A DNA stretch of 64,000 bases from Reyranella sp. (lineage in GTDB: Bacteria; Pseudomonadota; Alphaproteobacteria; Reyranellales; Reyranellaceae). The stretch is from assembly GCA_019750135.1 (NCBI GenBank), contig JAIEOV010000018.1, positions 247,145-311,144 on the forward strand, read 5' to 3'. Made by a program: the position numbers and the translations under genes. Below the pieces are notes generated by a model. That model saw only the letters and a list, made by a program, of their open reading frames with translations. It searched no databases and had not been told where the DNA came from. Shown one piece after another: positions 41,912 to 51,118 of the stretch (position 1 is the first letter of the stretch; every line of letters starts with the position of its first letter).

Positions 41912-42804
41912 GCTTTCTCGAGACGGCGTTCGATCGCGTCGTAGCGGGCAATCAGCCTTCGGGCGCGATCGATCACCGGGATGTCGATCATCTTGCCATC
42001 AACGGTGAAGGAGCCGCGGCCATCGGCTGCGGCTTTTTCATCGGCGGCAATCAGCTTGCGGGCGTAAGCGACGTCCTCGGCCGAGGGCGTGAAGGCCTCG
42101 TTCAGCGCCTGCACCAGGCCGGGATGCACGCAGGTCCCGCCCGAGAAGCCGAAGCGCCGCGCCCGCTCGGCGCTCTTCCTGTAGGCCGCCGGATCGGAAT
42201 AGTCCGCCACCGTACCCAGGATGCCGATCATCGCCACGCCGTGCGCCTGCGCCGCGAAGGCGACCAGCCGCTTGGGCAGCTCGAGCGATTCATCGCTCGG
42301 GACCGAGCCGGTCTCGAGGGCGAAATCCTCGCCGCCCAGCATCATGGCGATGACGCGCGGGCCGCGCTCGGCGATGTCGTTGAGCTCGGCGAGCGCCCTC
42401 GGGTGCTCGATCATGGCGCTGAAGCCCACACTGCCGACCGGCATGCCCCGCTCGCGCTCGAGCTCGCTCACCGCCTCGTCGAGCAGGCGCAGGTGCTGCA
42501 CGCCCTCGGTCTTGGTGATGAACAGCGCCGACAGGCCAGGCCGCACGGCCGCCTCGATGTCGGGGATGGCGAGCCGCATCGGCCGGTTGATGCGCACGGC
42601 GATGTCGGCGCCGCCGCGGACGACCTTTTTCATCGTCTCGGGCAGCATTGCGCGCGCCGTGGGCTTCTCGGCCACGGTCACGCTGTCCTCGAGATCAACC
42701 AGGATGCAGTCCGCGCCGCGCTCGTGCGCCTTGTCGATGAACTTCGGAACGTTGCCCGGCACGTAGAGGATCGCGCGCCAGACGGGCGGAGCGGGACGGT
42801 TCAC
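41908..42804 (-). CDS. CoA-ester lyase of the HpcH/HpaI (CitE-like) family
   Basis: 298 residues starting at GTG 42804, which overlaps the CoA-transferase stop (GTGA). RAILYVPGNVPKFIDKA is the family opening; DCILVDLEDSVTVAEK carries the metal-binding acidic residues, AVRINRP the Arg, and ALFITKTEG and SAMIEHPRALAEL the rest of the barrel. These enzymes split 3-hydroxyacyl-CoA compounds such as (S)-citramalyl-CoA or L-malyl-CoA. Co-transcription with a CoA transferase suggests activation of a dicarboxylic acid followed by cleavage. Confidence 0.88.
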   Translation of the reverse strand: MNRPAPPVWRAILYVPGNVPKFIDKAHERGADCILVDLEDSVTVAEKPTARAMLPETMKKVVRGGADIAVRINRPMRLAIPDIEAAVRPGLSALFITKTEGVQHLRLLDEAVSELERERGMPVGSVGFSAMIEHPRALAELNDIAERGPRVIAMMLGGEDFALETGSVPSDESLELPKRLVAFAAQAHGVAMIGILGTVADYSDPAAYRKSAERARRFGFSGGTCVHPGLVQALNEAFTPSAEDVAYARKLIAADEKAAADGRGSFTVDGKMIDIPVIDRARRLIARYDAIERRLEKA

Positions 42805-44036
42805 TTCTTCTTCCCCGTGGAGATCACGCCGGCCTGGCAGAGCTTTTCGTACTCGGCCTCGCCCAGCAGCGGCTTCAGCAAGGCTTCGTTGTGCTCGCCG
42901 ATCTTCGGCGCGCGCGTGCGCAACGCGCCGGGGGTGCCCGACAGGCGCGGCACCACGGGATGCGTCGGCAGCTCGCCCATGTCCTCGTCGGGGACCTCGA
43001 TCAGCGCCTCGCGCTCCAGCACGTAGTCGTCCTGCACGATCTGCGAGATGTCGTAGACCGGCCCGATGGTGACGCCGGCCTCGTCGAAGAACTTCAGGTT
43101 GGTGGCGAGGTCGCGCTCGGCAATGAAGCCGCCGATGATGGCGTCGAGCTCCAGCCCGTTGCGCACACGCTCGATATTGGTGGCGAACTTGGGGTCCTTC
43201 ACCAGCTCGGGCCGGCCGATCTTGGTCAGCACGCGCTCGGCCATGCCTTGGGTCGAGGCCGAAAGGCAGACCCAGCGGCCGTCCCTGGTCTGGTAGACGT
43301 TGCGCGGCGCCGCATTGGTCGAGCGGCTGCCCGTCCGCTCCTTCACCTCGCCGGTGAGCTTGTGGTTGGCGGCCTGCGGGCCCAGCACCGAGAACAGCGG
43401 ATCGAACAATGGCAGGTCCATCACCTGCCCCTTGCCGCCGTTCATCTCGACCTCGCGCAACGCCACCATCACCGCGCCGTAACCGTAGAGCGCGGCAATG
43501 GCGTCGGCGAGATACATCGGCGGCAGCACCGGCTCGCGGTCGGCGAAGCCGTTCATCGAGGCGAAGCCCGAATAGCCCTCGATCAGCGTGCCGAAGCCCG
43601 GCTTGTGGCGATAGCGGCCGTCCTGGCCCCAGCCCGAGATGCGCACGATGATCAGCTTGGGATTGATCTCGTGCAGCTCGGCCGGCGCCAGCTGCATGTC
43701 CTCGAGCACGCCTGGCCGGAAGCTTTCGACCAGGATCTGCGCCGACTTGGCGAACTCGCGCACGATGGCGCGGCCGGCGTCCGAGCGCAGGTCGAGGGCC
43801 ACGCTCTTCTTGTTGCGGCTGTTGACCTTCCACGCCGTCTCGAGGCCTTTGACCCGCCACGAGCGCAGCGTGTCGCCCTCGGGCGGCTCGATCTTGATCA
43901 CTTCGGCGCCGAAATCGGCCAGCTGCAAGGTGAGCACATTGCCGGCGACCAGGCGCGACAGGTCGATCACGCGGACCCCGTTCAGGGGTCCGCGTGCGTC
44001 GGGTGTGAAGGGCTTCTTTGAAGGTCGCTTAGCCAA
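42801..44036 (-). CDS. Family III CoA-transferase (CaiB/BaiF)
   Basis: 411 residues. GVRVIDLSRLVAGNVLTLQL at the N-terminus, ADFGAEVIKIEPPEGDTLR and NRNKKSVALDL-type segments are characteristic. The usual catalytic Asp, in PxxD before the xxxGxMSxTG helix, is replaced: here PGFGTLIEGYSGFASMNG. This PGFGTL subgroup is common, so the mechanism may use another residue. It probably exchanges CoA between succinyl-CoA and an organic acid acted on by the lyase next to it. Start overlaps the dienelactone hydrolase end by 8 bp. Confidence 0.88.
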   Translation of the reverse strand: MAKRPSKKPFTPDARGPLNGVRVIDLSRLVAGNVLTLQLADFGAEVIKIEPPEGDTLRSWRVKGLETAWKVNSRNKKSVALDLRSDAGRAIVREFAKSAQILVESFRPGVLEDMQLAPAELHEINPKLIIVRISGWGQDGRYRHKPGFGTLIEGYSGFASMNGFADREPVLPPMYLADAIAALYGYGAVMVALREVEMNGGKGQVMDLPLFDPLFSVLGPQAANHKLTGEVKERTGSRSTNAAPRNVYQTRDGRWVCLSASTQGMAERVLTKIGRPELVKDPKFATNIERVRNGLELDAIIGGFIAERDLATNLKFFDEAGVTIGPVYDISQIVQDDYVLEREALIEVPDEDMGELPTHPVVPRLSGTPGALRTRAPKIGEHNEALLKPLLGEAEYEKLCQAGVISTGKKK

Positions 44037-44697
44037 CGTGCTTGCCGAAGAACTCCAGCGTGCGCGCCATGGCCTGCTTGGAGGCCGCGGCGTCGTAGCT
44101 GCCGCGCTCGTCGCAATGGAAGCCGTGATCGGCCGGATAGTCGAAGACCTGCACGTCGGGATGGAGCTTCCGGACCTCGTTCACGTGGGTCATCGGGATG
44201 TGCATGTCCTTGTCGCCGAAATGCAGCTGCGTCGGGACCTGCGGCTTCTCGCTCTTGAGGCCGTGGATGCCGCCGCCGTAGTAGCCCGACACCGCATCGG
44301 GCTTGAGCCGGGTCGCCGCCAGCCAGGAGATGGTGCCGCCCCAGCAATAGCCGGTCGCCGCGACCTTCTTCACGCCGCGCTTCTTCAGCTCCTCGATCGC
44401 CGCCTCGACGTCCTGCACCGGCTTGTCCAACCCGAGCTCGGTCACGTACTTGCGGCCCTCGGCGATGGTGTCGGGCGTGTAGCCGAGCTCGATGCCGGTC
44501 TTGATGTGGTCGAAGAAGCGCGGCGCCAGCGCAAGGTAGCCGTCAGCCGCGAACTTGTCGGTCACCGCCCGGATGTGGTGGTTGACGCCGAAGATCTCCT
44601 GGATGACCACCACGCCGCCCTTGGGCGTGCCCTTCGGCGTGGCGAGATAGGCGCCGATCTCGCCGGCCTTTGACTTAAGACGAATATCCTCACCCAT
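44029..44697 (-). CDS. Dienelactone hydrolase family protein
   Basis: 222 residues, alpha/beta hydrolase. The nucleophile is Cys in ATGYCWGGT, the acid is the Asp of FGDKDMHIP and the base His lies in YPADHGFHCD. GGVVVIQEIFGVNHHIR is the family's oxyanion stretch. It hydrolyses lactone or similar ester bonds, often in aromatic ring-cleavage routes. It is the first gene of a three-gene operon with the CoA transferase and lyase, so the set may degrade a lactone-derived dicarboxylate. ATG 44697 follows GGGAGGAATTCTC. Confidence 0.9.
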   Translation of the reverse strand: MGEDIRLKSKAGEIGAYLATPKGTPKGGVVVIQEIFGVNHHIRAVTDKFAADGYLALAPRFFDHIKTGIELGYTPDTIAEGRKYVTELGLDKPVQDVEAAIEELKKRGVKKVAATGYCWGGTISWLAATRLKPDAVSGYYGGGIHGLKSEKPQVPTQLHFGDKDMHIPMTHVNEVRKLHPDVQVFDYPADHGFHCDERGSYDAAASKQAMARTLEFFGKHVG

Positions 44698-44795
44698 GAG
44701 AATTCCTCCCGGTTGCGGCCGGCATCTGACATGGTAATGGCGCGCCGTTCAACCGCTTCCCCATCGGGGAGCGAAAGCAAGCCAAAGAGCCAGAG

Positions 44796-45419
44796 ATGTA
44801 TATTCCCAAGCACTTCGAAGGCAGCGAACCCACCGGCCGCGAGATCATGCAGGCCCACAGCTGGGCTCTCCTGATGACGTCCGACGAGCAGGGCGCGCCG
44901 ATGGCCACGCACCTGTCGCTGCTCTGGCAGAACGACGGCTCCGAGCACGGCGCTTTGATCGGCCATATGGCCCGCGCCAGCGGCCATTGGAAGTTGTTCG
45001 AGCGCCCGGTCGATTCACTGGCACTGTTCTGGGGACCGCACGCCTACGTCTCGCCGACTTGGTACGCGCCGGGCCCCAAGGTGCCGACCTGGAACTATGT
45101 CACAGTGCACGCCTACGGCCGGCCGCAGGTCGTCGACGACACCAAGGGCGCGCTGGTCGTGCTGGCCAAGCTCGCCGCGCAGTACGAGGGCACGGGCGCC
45201 GACGCCTGGGGCCTCGGTCGCCTGCCGCCCGGCAATGCGGAGATGCAGACCCGGGGCATCGTTGCCTTCCGCATGCCGCTCACGCGCGTCGAGACCAAGA
45301 TCAAGCTGAGCCAGAACCGCGACATGGAAGACCGCACGCGCGTCATCGCCAAGCTGGAAGCGAGCGACAACCAGGATGCGCAGGCCACGGCCAAGTGGAT
45401 GAAGCGCGTCCTGCCCTGA
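44796..45419 (+). CDS. PaiB-family FMN-binding protein
   Basis: 207 residues. MYIPKHFE start, HLSLLWQNDG, GHMARASGHWK and SPTWYAPGPKVPTWNYVTVH are diagnostic of the PaiB family, a split-barrel flavin-binding fold first described as a negative regulator in Bacillus. In Proteobacteria it more likely binds FMN or haem as an enzyme. ATG 44796 is divergent from the hydrolase operon with 98 bp between. It overlaps the YdeI-like gene by one base. Confidence 0.88.
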   Translation: MYIPKHFEGSEPTGREIMQAHSWALLMTSDEQGAPMATHLSLLWQNDGSEHGALIGHMARASGHWKLFERPVDSLALFWGPHAYVSPTWYAPGPKVPTWNYVTVHAYGRPQVVDDTKGALVVLAKLAAQYEGTGADAWGLGRLPPGNAEMQTRGIVAFRMPLTRVETKIKLSQNRDMEDRTRVIAKLEASDNQDAQATAKWMKRVLP

Positions 45420-45994
45420 TGGCCGAGCGCGAATTCAAGACGGCCGAGAGCTTCTACAAGTGGCTCGCCAGGAACCACGACAAGGCCAGTGAGATCTGGA
45501 TCAAGATCCACAAGGTCAACTCGGGCCTGAAGTCGATAACGCCCAAGGAGGCGATCGACGTCGTGCTGTGCTGGGGCTGGATCGACGGGCTGCGTCGGGG
45601 CTTCGACGACAAGAGCTTCCTGCAGCGCTACACGCCACGCACCAAGAAGAGCGTGTGGAGCCAGATCAACATCGACAATGTCGCCCGCCTGATCGAGGAA
45701 GGCCGCATGACCCCGCACGGTGTGCGCGAGGTCGAGGCGGCCAAGGCCGACGGGCGTTGGGCGCGCGCCTACCGCAGCAAGGGCGCGACTATGCCGGCCG
45801 ATCTGCAGGCCGCCGTCGACGCCGAGCCCAAGGCCCGGCGCACCTTCGAGACGCTGAGCGCCCAGAACCGGTTTGCGCTCATCTTCCGGACCGAGAACAT
45901 GAAAACCGAAGCCGGCCGCAAGAAGAAGATCGCGACCTTCGTCGCCATGCTCAAGCGCGGCGAGACGATCCACCCTCAGCGCAAGCGGCCCTGA
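45419..45994 (+). CDS. YdeI/OmpD-associated family protein
   Basis: 191 residues. FYKWLARNHDKASEIWIKIHK, EAIDVVLCWGWIDGLRRG and RYTPRTKKSVWSQINI give the pattern of the YdeI/OmpD-associated family (bacteriocin-protection-type proteins). The C-terminal RRTFETLSAQNRFALIFRT and a Lys-rich end also fit. The ATG shares a base with the PaiB stop (TGATG), so the two are translated together. The biochemical activity of the family is not established. Confidence 0.85.
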   Translation: MAEREFKTAESFYKWLARNHDKASEIWIKIHKVNSGLKSITPKEAIDVVLCWGWIDGLRRGFDDKSFLQRYTPRTKKSVWSQINIDNVARLIEEGRMTPHGVREVEAAKADGRWARAYRSKGATMPADLQAAVDAEPKARRTFETLSAQNRFALIFRTENMKTEAGRKKKIATFVAMLKRGETIHPQRKRP

Positions 45995-46093
45995 GCAGGA
46001 TTGTTTCCGGTTGTTTCGACGGCCCCGTCGGACATCACCGGCAACAACTTTCTCGCCCAGCGCGGCCCGTCTTTCGGGGATACACTGGCTGTG

Positions 46094-46810
46094 ATGGCCC
46101 GCTCGTCTCATATCCTGATCGTCGAGGACGACCGCGAAATCCGCACCATGGTTTCGCGCTTCCTGCAGAAGCACGGCTTCCGCGTCTCCGCCGCCGAGAA
46201 TGCCCGCGCCATGGACAAGATCCTCAAGACGGCGCGCATCGATCTCATGGTGCTCGACCTCATGCTGCCGGGCGAGGACGGGCTCAGCATCTGCCGGCGG
46301 CTGCGGGCCAAGTCGACGATGCCGGTGATCATGCTCACCGCCAGCGGCGAGCCTACGGCGCGGGTGGTCGGCCTGGAGATGGGCGCCGACGACTATGTGC
46401 CGAAGCCGTTCGATCCGCACGAGCTGCTGGCGCGCATCAAGGCCGTGCTGCGCCGGGTCAGCGCCTTGCCGGCCGTGGCCGACGCGGAGCCACCCGTGAT
46501 GCGCTTTGCCGGCTGGCTCCTCGACGCCGTCGCACGCGACTTGCACAACCCCAAAGGTAGCCGCATCACCCTGACCAGCGCCGAGTTCGATCTTCTCGTC
46601 GCCTTCTGCCGGCACCCGCGGCGCACCTTGACGCGCGACCAGCTGCTCGACCTGTCGCAGGGACGCGCCGGCACGGCACTGGACCGCAGCGTCGACATCC
46701 TGGTGAGTCGCATCCGCCGCAAGATCGAGAGCAATCCGCGCGAGCCGGAACTCATCAAGACCGTCCGCAGCGGAGGCTACGTCTTCACCGCAGAGGTCAT
46801 GACTGAATGA
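46094..46810 (+). CDS. OmpR-type response regulator
   Basis: 238 residues. Receiver domain: acidic pair at 12-13 (VEDD), phosphoacceptor Asp55 in LMVLDLMLPGEDG, Thr in MLTASGEP, Lys in VPKPFD. A C-terminal OmpR/PhoB winged helix has ITLTSAEFDLLVAF, RTLTRDQLLDL and SVDILVSRIRRKIE followed by ELIKTVRSGGYVF. ATG 46094 is chosen because earlier Met codons precede non-family sequence. It overlaps the sensor kinase gene by 4 bp (ATGA), a standard two-component pair. Confidence 0.94.
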   Translation: MARSSHILIVEDDREIRTMVSRFLQKHGFRVSAAENARAMDKILKTARIDLMVLDLMLPGEDGLSICRRLRAKSTMPVIMLTASGEPTARVVGLEMGADDYVPKPFDPHELLARIKAVLRRVSALPAVADAEPPVMRFAGWLLDAVARDLHNPKGSRITLTSAEFDLLVAFCRHPRRTLTRDQLLDLSQGRAGTALDRSVDILVSRIRRKIESNPREPELIKTVRSGGYVFTAEVMTE

Positions 46811-48171
46811 ACCTGTCTCGCTGGCTGCGCTCCACGCGCATCGCGACGCAGATCACGGTCGTGGTGTTCGTGTCGGGCGTCATCGCATCGGCGATCATAA
46901 CGGTCGTGTTCCTGCATTCTTCGTCGCAGGACATGCCGCCACCAGGGCCGCAGGGAATGGCGCCGCCGGGCGTGCAACGAAGTGCGGTGCGCGTCGGCAC
47001 GCTCGTGCGGGCCCTCGAGGACCTGCCGCCGAGCCAGCGCGTCGCGCTCGTCGCAAGCTACCGGACCGGCAGGCTGACGATCGACCTCGATGCCACGCCC
47101 GGTTCTCCGTCGGCCGGAAAGCCGGCGGTAGACCACGCCTTGGCGCCCGTATTCGCCCGCGAGCTGCCGCGAGACGCCAAGCTCAAATCGATCGTCGATG
47201 AACCCGGCGACCGCGTGACCATCGCCGTCGGCCTGGCGGACGGCACACCCGTGCTGGTTCACCTCGATCTGGAAGGGCCGACCTCCCGGCCACCGCCTGG
47301 CCCCGGGCCTGGAGCGCCGCCGGTGCTGCCGCCGCTGGTGTTCCTGGTGGCGGTCAGCTTGGCGCTCTCGGTCTGGGTGACGCTCCGGCTCGTGGCGCCG
47401 TTGTCGCGCTTCGTGGAGGCCGTCGAAAAGTTCGGGCTGGTCAATCAAGGCGGGCCGCTGCCCGAGGAGGGGCCGGCCGAGATCCGTCGCGCGACCGGTG
47501 CGTTCAACCGGATGCGCGAGCGTATCCTGCGCCTGATCGAGGACCGCACGCAGATGATGATGGCGATCAGCCATGATCTGCGCACGCCGCTGACGCGCCT
47601 GCGCCTGCGCGCCGAGGATGTCGGCGATGCCGATCTCCAGCGCGGCATGCTGCGCGACATCGAGCTGATGGAACGCTCGATCTCGGATGCGGTGTCCAAT
47701 CTGCGCCACACTACGACCCAGGAAGCGCGCGAGCGCACCGACCTGCCGTCGCTGCTGGTGACGATCTGCGACGAGTTCGCCGATGCCGGACTGCCGGTCG
47801 AATACGAAGGCCCTCAGGCTCTCGACGCTCACCTGCGTCCCCAGGCGATCACGCGCGCCGTCACCAATCTGGTGCAGAACGCGACCAAGTTCGGTTCGCG
47901 GATCACGGTGCGCTTGAGCGTGCCTGAGGTCGGCACGGCGCAGATCGACGTCGAGGATGACGGGCCAGGCATCCCGGATGCCGAGAAGGACGCCGTGCTG
48001 AAACCCTTCTATCGTTCGGATCCGGCGCGGCAGGAAGCGGGCGGTTTCGGGCTGGGTCTTGCCATGGCGCACGAGGTCGCGCGCGATCACGGCGGTACGC
48101 TCACGCTGCATGATCGCATCCCGCACGGTCTCTGCGCGCGGTTGCGCCTGCCGCTGAACGAGGACGCTTAG
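46807..48171 (+). CDS. Sensor histidine kinase, EnvZ-like
   Basis: 454 residues. Membrane helix 1 lies at about 16-36 (QITVVVFVSGVIASAIITVV) and helix 2 at about 178-198 (LVFLVAVSLALSVWV). The periplasmic part between is Pro-rich with DMPPPGPQGMAPP. A HAMP-like linker follows. MAISHDLRTPLTRLRLR carries the phosphorylated His, NLVQNATKFG is the N box, DDGPGIPD the G1 box, and GGFGLGLAMA the G2 box. It phosphorylates the overlapping regulator at 46094. The signal is unknown. Confidence 0.94.
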   Translation: MNLSRWLRSTRIATQITVVVFVSGVIASAIITVVFLHSSSQDMPPPGPQGMAPPGVQRSAVRVGTLVRALEDLPPSQRVALVASYRTGRLTIDLDATPGSPSAGKPAVDHALAPVFARELPRDAKLKSIVDEPGDRVTIAVGLADGTPVLVHLDLEGPTSRPPPGPGPGAPPVLPPLVFLVAVSLALSVWVTLRLVAPLSRFVEAVEKFGLVNQGGPLPEEGPAEIRRATGAFNRMRERILRLIEDRTQMMMAISHDLRTPLTRLRLRAEDVGDADLQRGMLRDIELMERSISDAVSNLRHTTTQEARERTDLPSLLVTICDEFADAGLPVEYEGPQALDAHLRPQAITRAVTNLVQNATKFGSRITVRLSVPEVGTAQIDVEDDGPGIPDAEKDAVLKPFYRSDPARQEAGGFGLGLAMAHEVARDHGGTLTLHDRIPHGLCARLRLPLNEDA

Positions 48172-48305
48172 CGCACCCGTACAGGCAAATTTCCGCGTTC
48201 GCTCTCCTTCTGAGGAGGGCGCAGGTCATATCCTGCAAACGCCCGCACCGTCATCAGCACGGCCAGCACGAAGGCGATCAGGAGCAGGGGCCAGCGAGTG
48301 GTCAT
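48168..48305 (-). CDS. Possible 45-residue single-helix membrane protein
   Basis: The minus strand from ATG 48305 to TAA at 48168 reads MTTRWPLLLIAFVLAVLMTV followed by a short charged tail ending LPVRVR. A clean hydrophobic helix, an Arg-rich positive end and a start preceded by GAAGGGC make it plausible, and it fills the 166-bp region between the kinase and the export lipoprotein. It overlaps the kinase stop by 4 bp in convergent orientation. Could be a chance frame. Confidence 0.35.
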   Translation of the reverse strand: MTTRWPLLLIAFVLAVLMTVRAFAGYDLRPPQKESERGNLPVRVR

Positions 48306-48471
48306 GCCCTTCGATATCGATGCCGCAGCCGCATTGTCGAGACGACCTGCGCAACGATTTGTTTCTGAGCGTTTCTGTCTAACAGACGGAAAAGAGCAGC
48401 TACAAACCGGCGTTTGCCCGCGGCGGCTGTCTCACCACATTACGCGCAATGTTTCGTTTAGCGCGTCCGTC

Positions 48472-49608
48472 ATGCTCGTGAACGAGCGTGGCAAATACGG
48501 ACTGGCCACCGTTGTTGTTCTTTGCTTGAGCATCGCGACCTCGGCTTGCACGGCACTGCCCGGCGACGGCCCGTGGATGGGCGGCGCACAGTCGACCAGC
48601 ACCGACGCCCTGCCGTTCGACGTGATCGATCTCACGCCGGCCACGGTCGTGGCCTATCGGCAACCGGCGACGCCAGATCGTCCGGCGACCACGACGAGTG
48701 CGCTCTCGCCCGCCCAGCGCCTCACCGTGGCGCCGGGCGATTCACTCAAGGTCCGTGTCTTCGAGCGCTATGGCGGCAACATCTTCCCGACCATCCAGGG
48801 GCAGAGCGCCGACCTCGGCATTCAGCGTGTCGGCGAGGACGGCACGATCAAAGTGCCGGTCGTCGGCGTCGTCCAGGTCTCGGGCCTCGATCTCAACCAG
48901 ATCGAGCGCAAGATCATCCAGCAGCTCGGCGCCACGGTGCAGGAGCCCGAGGTCATCGTCGAGTTCGATGCGCCGCGCACCCACACCGTGTCGGTGGCCG
49001 GCGACGTTAAGAGCCCGGGCCGCGTGTCCATGCTCGAGGACGTCCGCACCGTCGTCGACGCCATCAACAAGGCGGGCGGGCCGCTCGCCTCTGCCAGCGG
49101 CTCGGCCAACCAGCTCCAGGTCGCGGTGCGCCGGCACGGCGAGATCATCCTGACGACGCAGTATGCCGACCTGCTGGCCGGCAGCGACGTCGCCGTCCAG
49201 AAGGGCGACGAGATCATCGTGCGACCGAACGCTCGGATATTCACGGTGCTGGGCGCCGTGCAGAAATCCGGCAACGTCGAGATGACCAAGCACAATCTCA
49301 GCCTGCTCGAGGCCCTGGGCTATGTCGGCGGACTGTCCGATGTGCGCGCCAACAAGACCGGGGTCTATGTGTTCAGGATGGGTGACCTCGAGACCAATCC
49401 GACGGCGCGTGGCAAGGTGTTCCGGCTGGACTTCTTCCAGCCGGTGTCGATTTTCGTCGCCCAGGAGTTCGGCCTTCAGGCGCGGGACGTCATCTACGTC
49501 ACCAACGCGCCGCTGTACGAGTACGACAAGATCCTGACCTCGATCTACAAGACGTTCTCGATCATCAGCGTCGCGAAGGGGAGCACGTCGATTACCTCGT
49601 CGTTCTAA
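48472..49608 (+). CDS. Polysaccharide export lipoprotein (Wza-like, SLBB domains)
   Basis: 378 residues. ATG 48472 starts a lipoprotein signal (LATVVVLCLSIATSAC, lipobox with Cys). The poly-export domain follows (LTVAPGDSLKVRVFERYGG, EDGTIKVPVVGVVQVSGL), then SLBB units (HTVSVAGDVKSPGRVSM; RIFTVLGAVQKSGNVEM). It forms the outer-membrane channel for capsule or exopolysaccharide. No polymerase, flippase or tyrosine kinase lies beside it, so this is a solitary copy. The frame extends upstream of the chosen ATG but without a signal sequence. Confidence 0.85.
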   Translation: MLVNERGKYGLATVVVLCLSIATSACTALPGDGPWMGGAQSTSTDALPFDVIDLTPATVVAYRQPATPDRPATTTSALSPAQRLTVAPGDSLKVRVFERYGGNIFPTIQGQSADLGIQRVGEDGTIKVPVVGVVQVSGLDLNQIERKIIQQLGATVQEPEVIVEFDAPRTHTVSVAGDVKSPGRVSMLEDVRTVVDAINKAGGPLASASGSANQLQVAVRRHGEIILTTQYADLLAGSDVAVQKGDEIIVRPNARIFTVLGAVQKSGNVEMTKHNLSLLEALGYVGGLSDVRANKTGVYVFRMGDLETNPTARGKVFRLDFFQPVSIFVAQEFGLQARDVIYVTNAPLYEYDKILTSIYKTFSIISVAKGSTSITSSF

Positions 49609-49609
49609 C

Positions 49610-50971
49610 TTACTTGGCCTTCAACAGGTCGGTGACCTTCAGGATGATCAGCTCGTTGTCGTCGGACTTGCCCAGTGCGCGGCCCGACGAGAAGGGCAGG
49701 TTGTTGTCGTTGCCGACGATGATGCGCTCGCCGTCGATCAGGTCGACGTTCTCGATGGTGAAGAACGGGAAGGTCAGCTTGCCGTCCTTGCCGCCCTGCT
49801 TGGCGAGCTTTTGCGGGTCGTCGATGTCCATGAGGTCGATGTAGCCGACCTTCTTCACGAACCCGTCGCCGTCGGCCTGGCCGAGATCGACCTTGTAGAT
49901 GCGCTTGAACTTGGCTGGCACGTTGAAGCAGTCGGGCTTGGGCGCGCCGGCGGCGCAGGCCAGCGCGGGATCGCCTTCGGTGTCGTCGCGCTCGATGATC
50001 AGGCCGGAGGTCGCATCGATCAGGTTGAAGTCGCCGATCGCATTGGTCGGCGCTTCCAGCGCGTACTTCCAGCTCTTGCCCGTGTAGGCACCCTTGTCGA
50101 CATCGAACTCGAGGATGCGCAGATAGGCCGTGCCTTCCTTCGCTTCGGGCTTGCCGTCGGGGGTCACCAGCGGGCCTTCGAGCAGGGGATAGAGGAACTT
50201 GCTGTTGGCCGAGGCCGCCATGCCTTCGAAGCCCTTGCTGCGGCGGACCTGGAACGTCACCGGGCCGGGCGCCGCCGGCAGCTGCATCGCCGGATGGTCG
50301 GGCGAGCGCACCGGCTTGCCGTCGACCATGGTCTCGAACACCTGCAGGACCTTGCCGGTCTTGTCGGTCTTGATCAGGAACGGCCCGAACTCGTCGCCGA
50401 ACCACAGCGCATCGCCGATCGGCTGGATCGATTCGATGTCGAAGTCGGAGCCGGTGAGATAGCGCTTGGCCGTGTTCTCGTTGACGATGCGGAACGGCAC
50501 CTTGCGATCGGGATCGTGCAGGAAGGTGGTCGACACGCGCTCGACCGCACCGCTCTTCCAGTCGGGCTTCAGCACGTGGAACATCAGCATGGCGTCGGGC
50601 GAGTTGGCCTTCGAGCCGAAGCCGTTGTCGGTCAGGGTCAGGAAGGTGCCGTCCTTCATGTTCTTGATGCCCGACAGGCCCTGCACCGGCTGGCCCTTGA
50701 GCGGCAGGCCGATGCCGGTCGGACGCGGCGCGGCCTTGTCGGACAGGGCCGAGATGCCGGGCACGCTTTCCGGTGTGTCGACGCGCTGGCCCGGCGGGCC
50801 GGCATAGCGGCCGGAGATCTGCAGCTGCTCGGGCGCATCGGCCGGCGGCGGCACCAGGGTCATGGCCGGCAGGACCGCGTGGCCCTCGAGCACGGCCGGA
50901 TACTTGGTCTGCGCCATCGCGCTGGTCGCCACGAGGATGGCGGTGGTGGCGAGCAGGAAGGGTTTCAACAT
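49610..50971 (-). CDS. Exported esterase-like phytase family protein
   Basis: 453 residues. A signal peptide ending SAMAQ (about 1-20) is followed by a beta-propeller-like chain: GLSGIKNMKDGTFLTLTDNG at the beginning, ALWFGDEFGPFLIKTDKTG, GFEGMAASANSKFLYPLLEG and the closing FFTIENVDLIDGERIIVGND. These are the repeated blades of the esterase-like-of-phytase family. It would act in the periplasm on phosphate esters. ATG 50971 follows GGGAGA. It is divergent from the first phoX gene, and the Pho box between them may serve both. Confidence 0.85.
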   Translation of the reverse strand: MLKPFLLATTAILVATSAMAQTKYPAVLEGHAVLPAMTLVPPPADAPEQLQISGRYAGPPGQRVDTPESVPGISALSDKAAPRPTGIGLPLKGQPVQGLSGIKNMKDGTFLTLTDNGFGSKANSPDAMLMFHVLKPDWKSGAVERVSTTFLHDPDRKVPFRIVNENTAKRYLTGSDFDIESIQPIGDALWFGDEFGPFLIKTDKTGKVLQVFETMVDGKPVRSPDHPAMQLPAAPGPVTFQVRRSKGFEGMAASANSKFLYPLLEGPLVTPDGKPEAKEGTAYLRILEFDVDKGAYTGKSWKYALEAPTNAIGDFNLIDATSGLIIERDDTEGDPALACAAGAPKPDCFNVPAKFKRIYKVDLGQADGDGFVKKVGYIDLMDIDDPQKLAKQGGKDGKLTFPFFTIENVDLIDGERIIVGNDNNLPFSSGRALGKSDDNELIILKVTDLLKAK

Positions 50972-51051
50972 GCTGATCTCCCGATTGAAGCGCTCCGGTG
51001 CTAGCGACAGCGCGCTACGGTTTGGCGACAGCCCTGGTGAAACCCGGGGGA

Positions 51052-51073
51052 TCGTCACAGGACTGTCATAAAG
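51052..51073 (+). promoter_or_regulatory. Pho box between phytase-like gene and first phoX
   Basis: TCGTCAC (51052-51058), four bases, then CTGTCAT (51063-51069) followed by AAAG. Two 7-mers in an 11-bp period, one of them identical to the PhoB consensus half CTGTCAT, lie 50 bp before the phoX ATG. Seen in sequence; PhoB binding is inferred. Confidence 0.6.
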
Positions 51074-51118
51074 CGCCGCGCTGGGCCATCATCCGGGGAG
51101 GGGACGGAAGGATGATCC

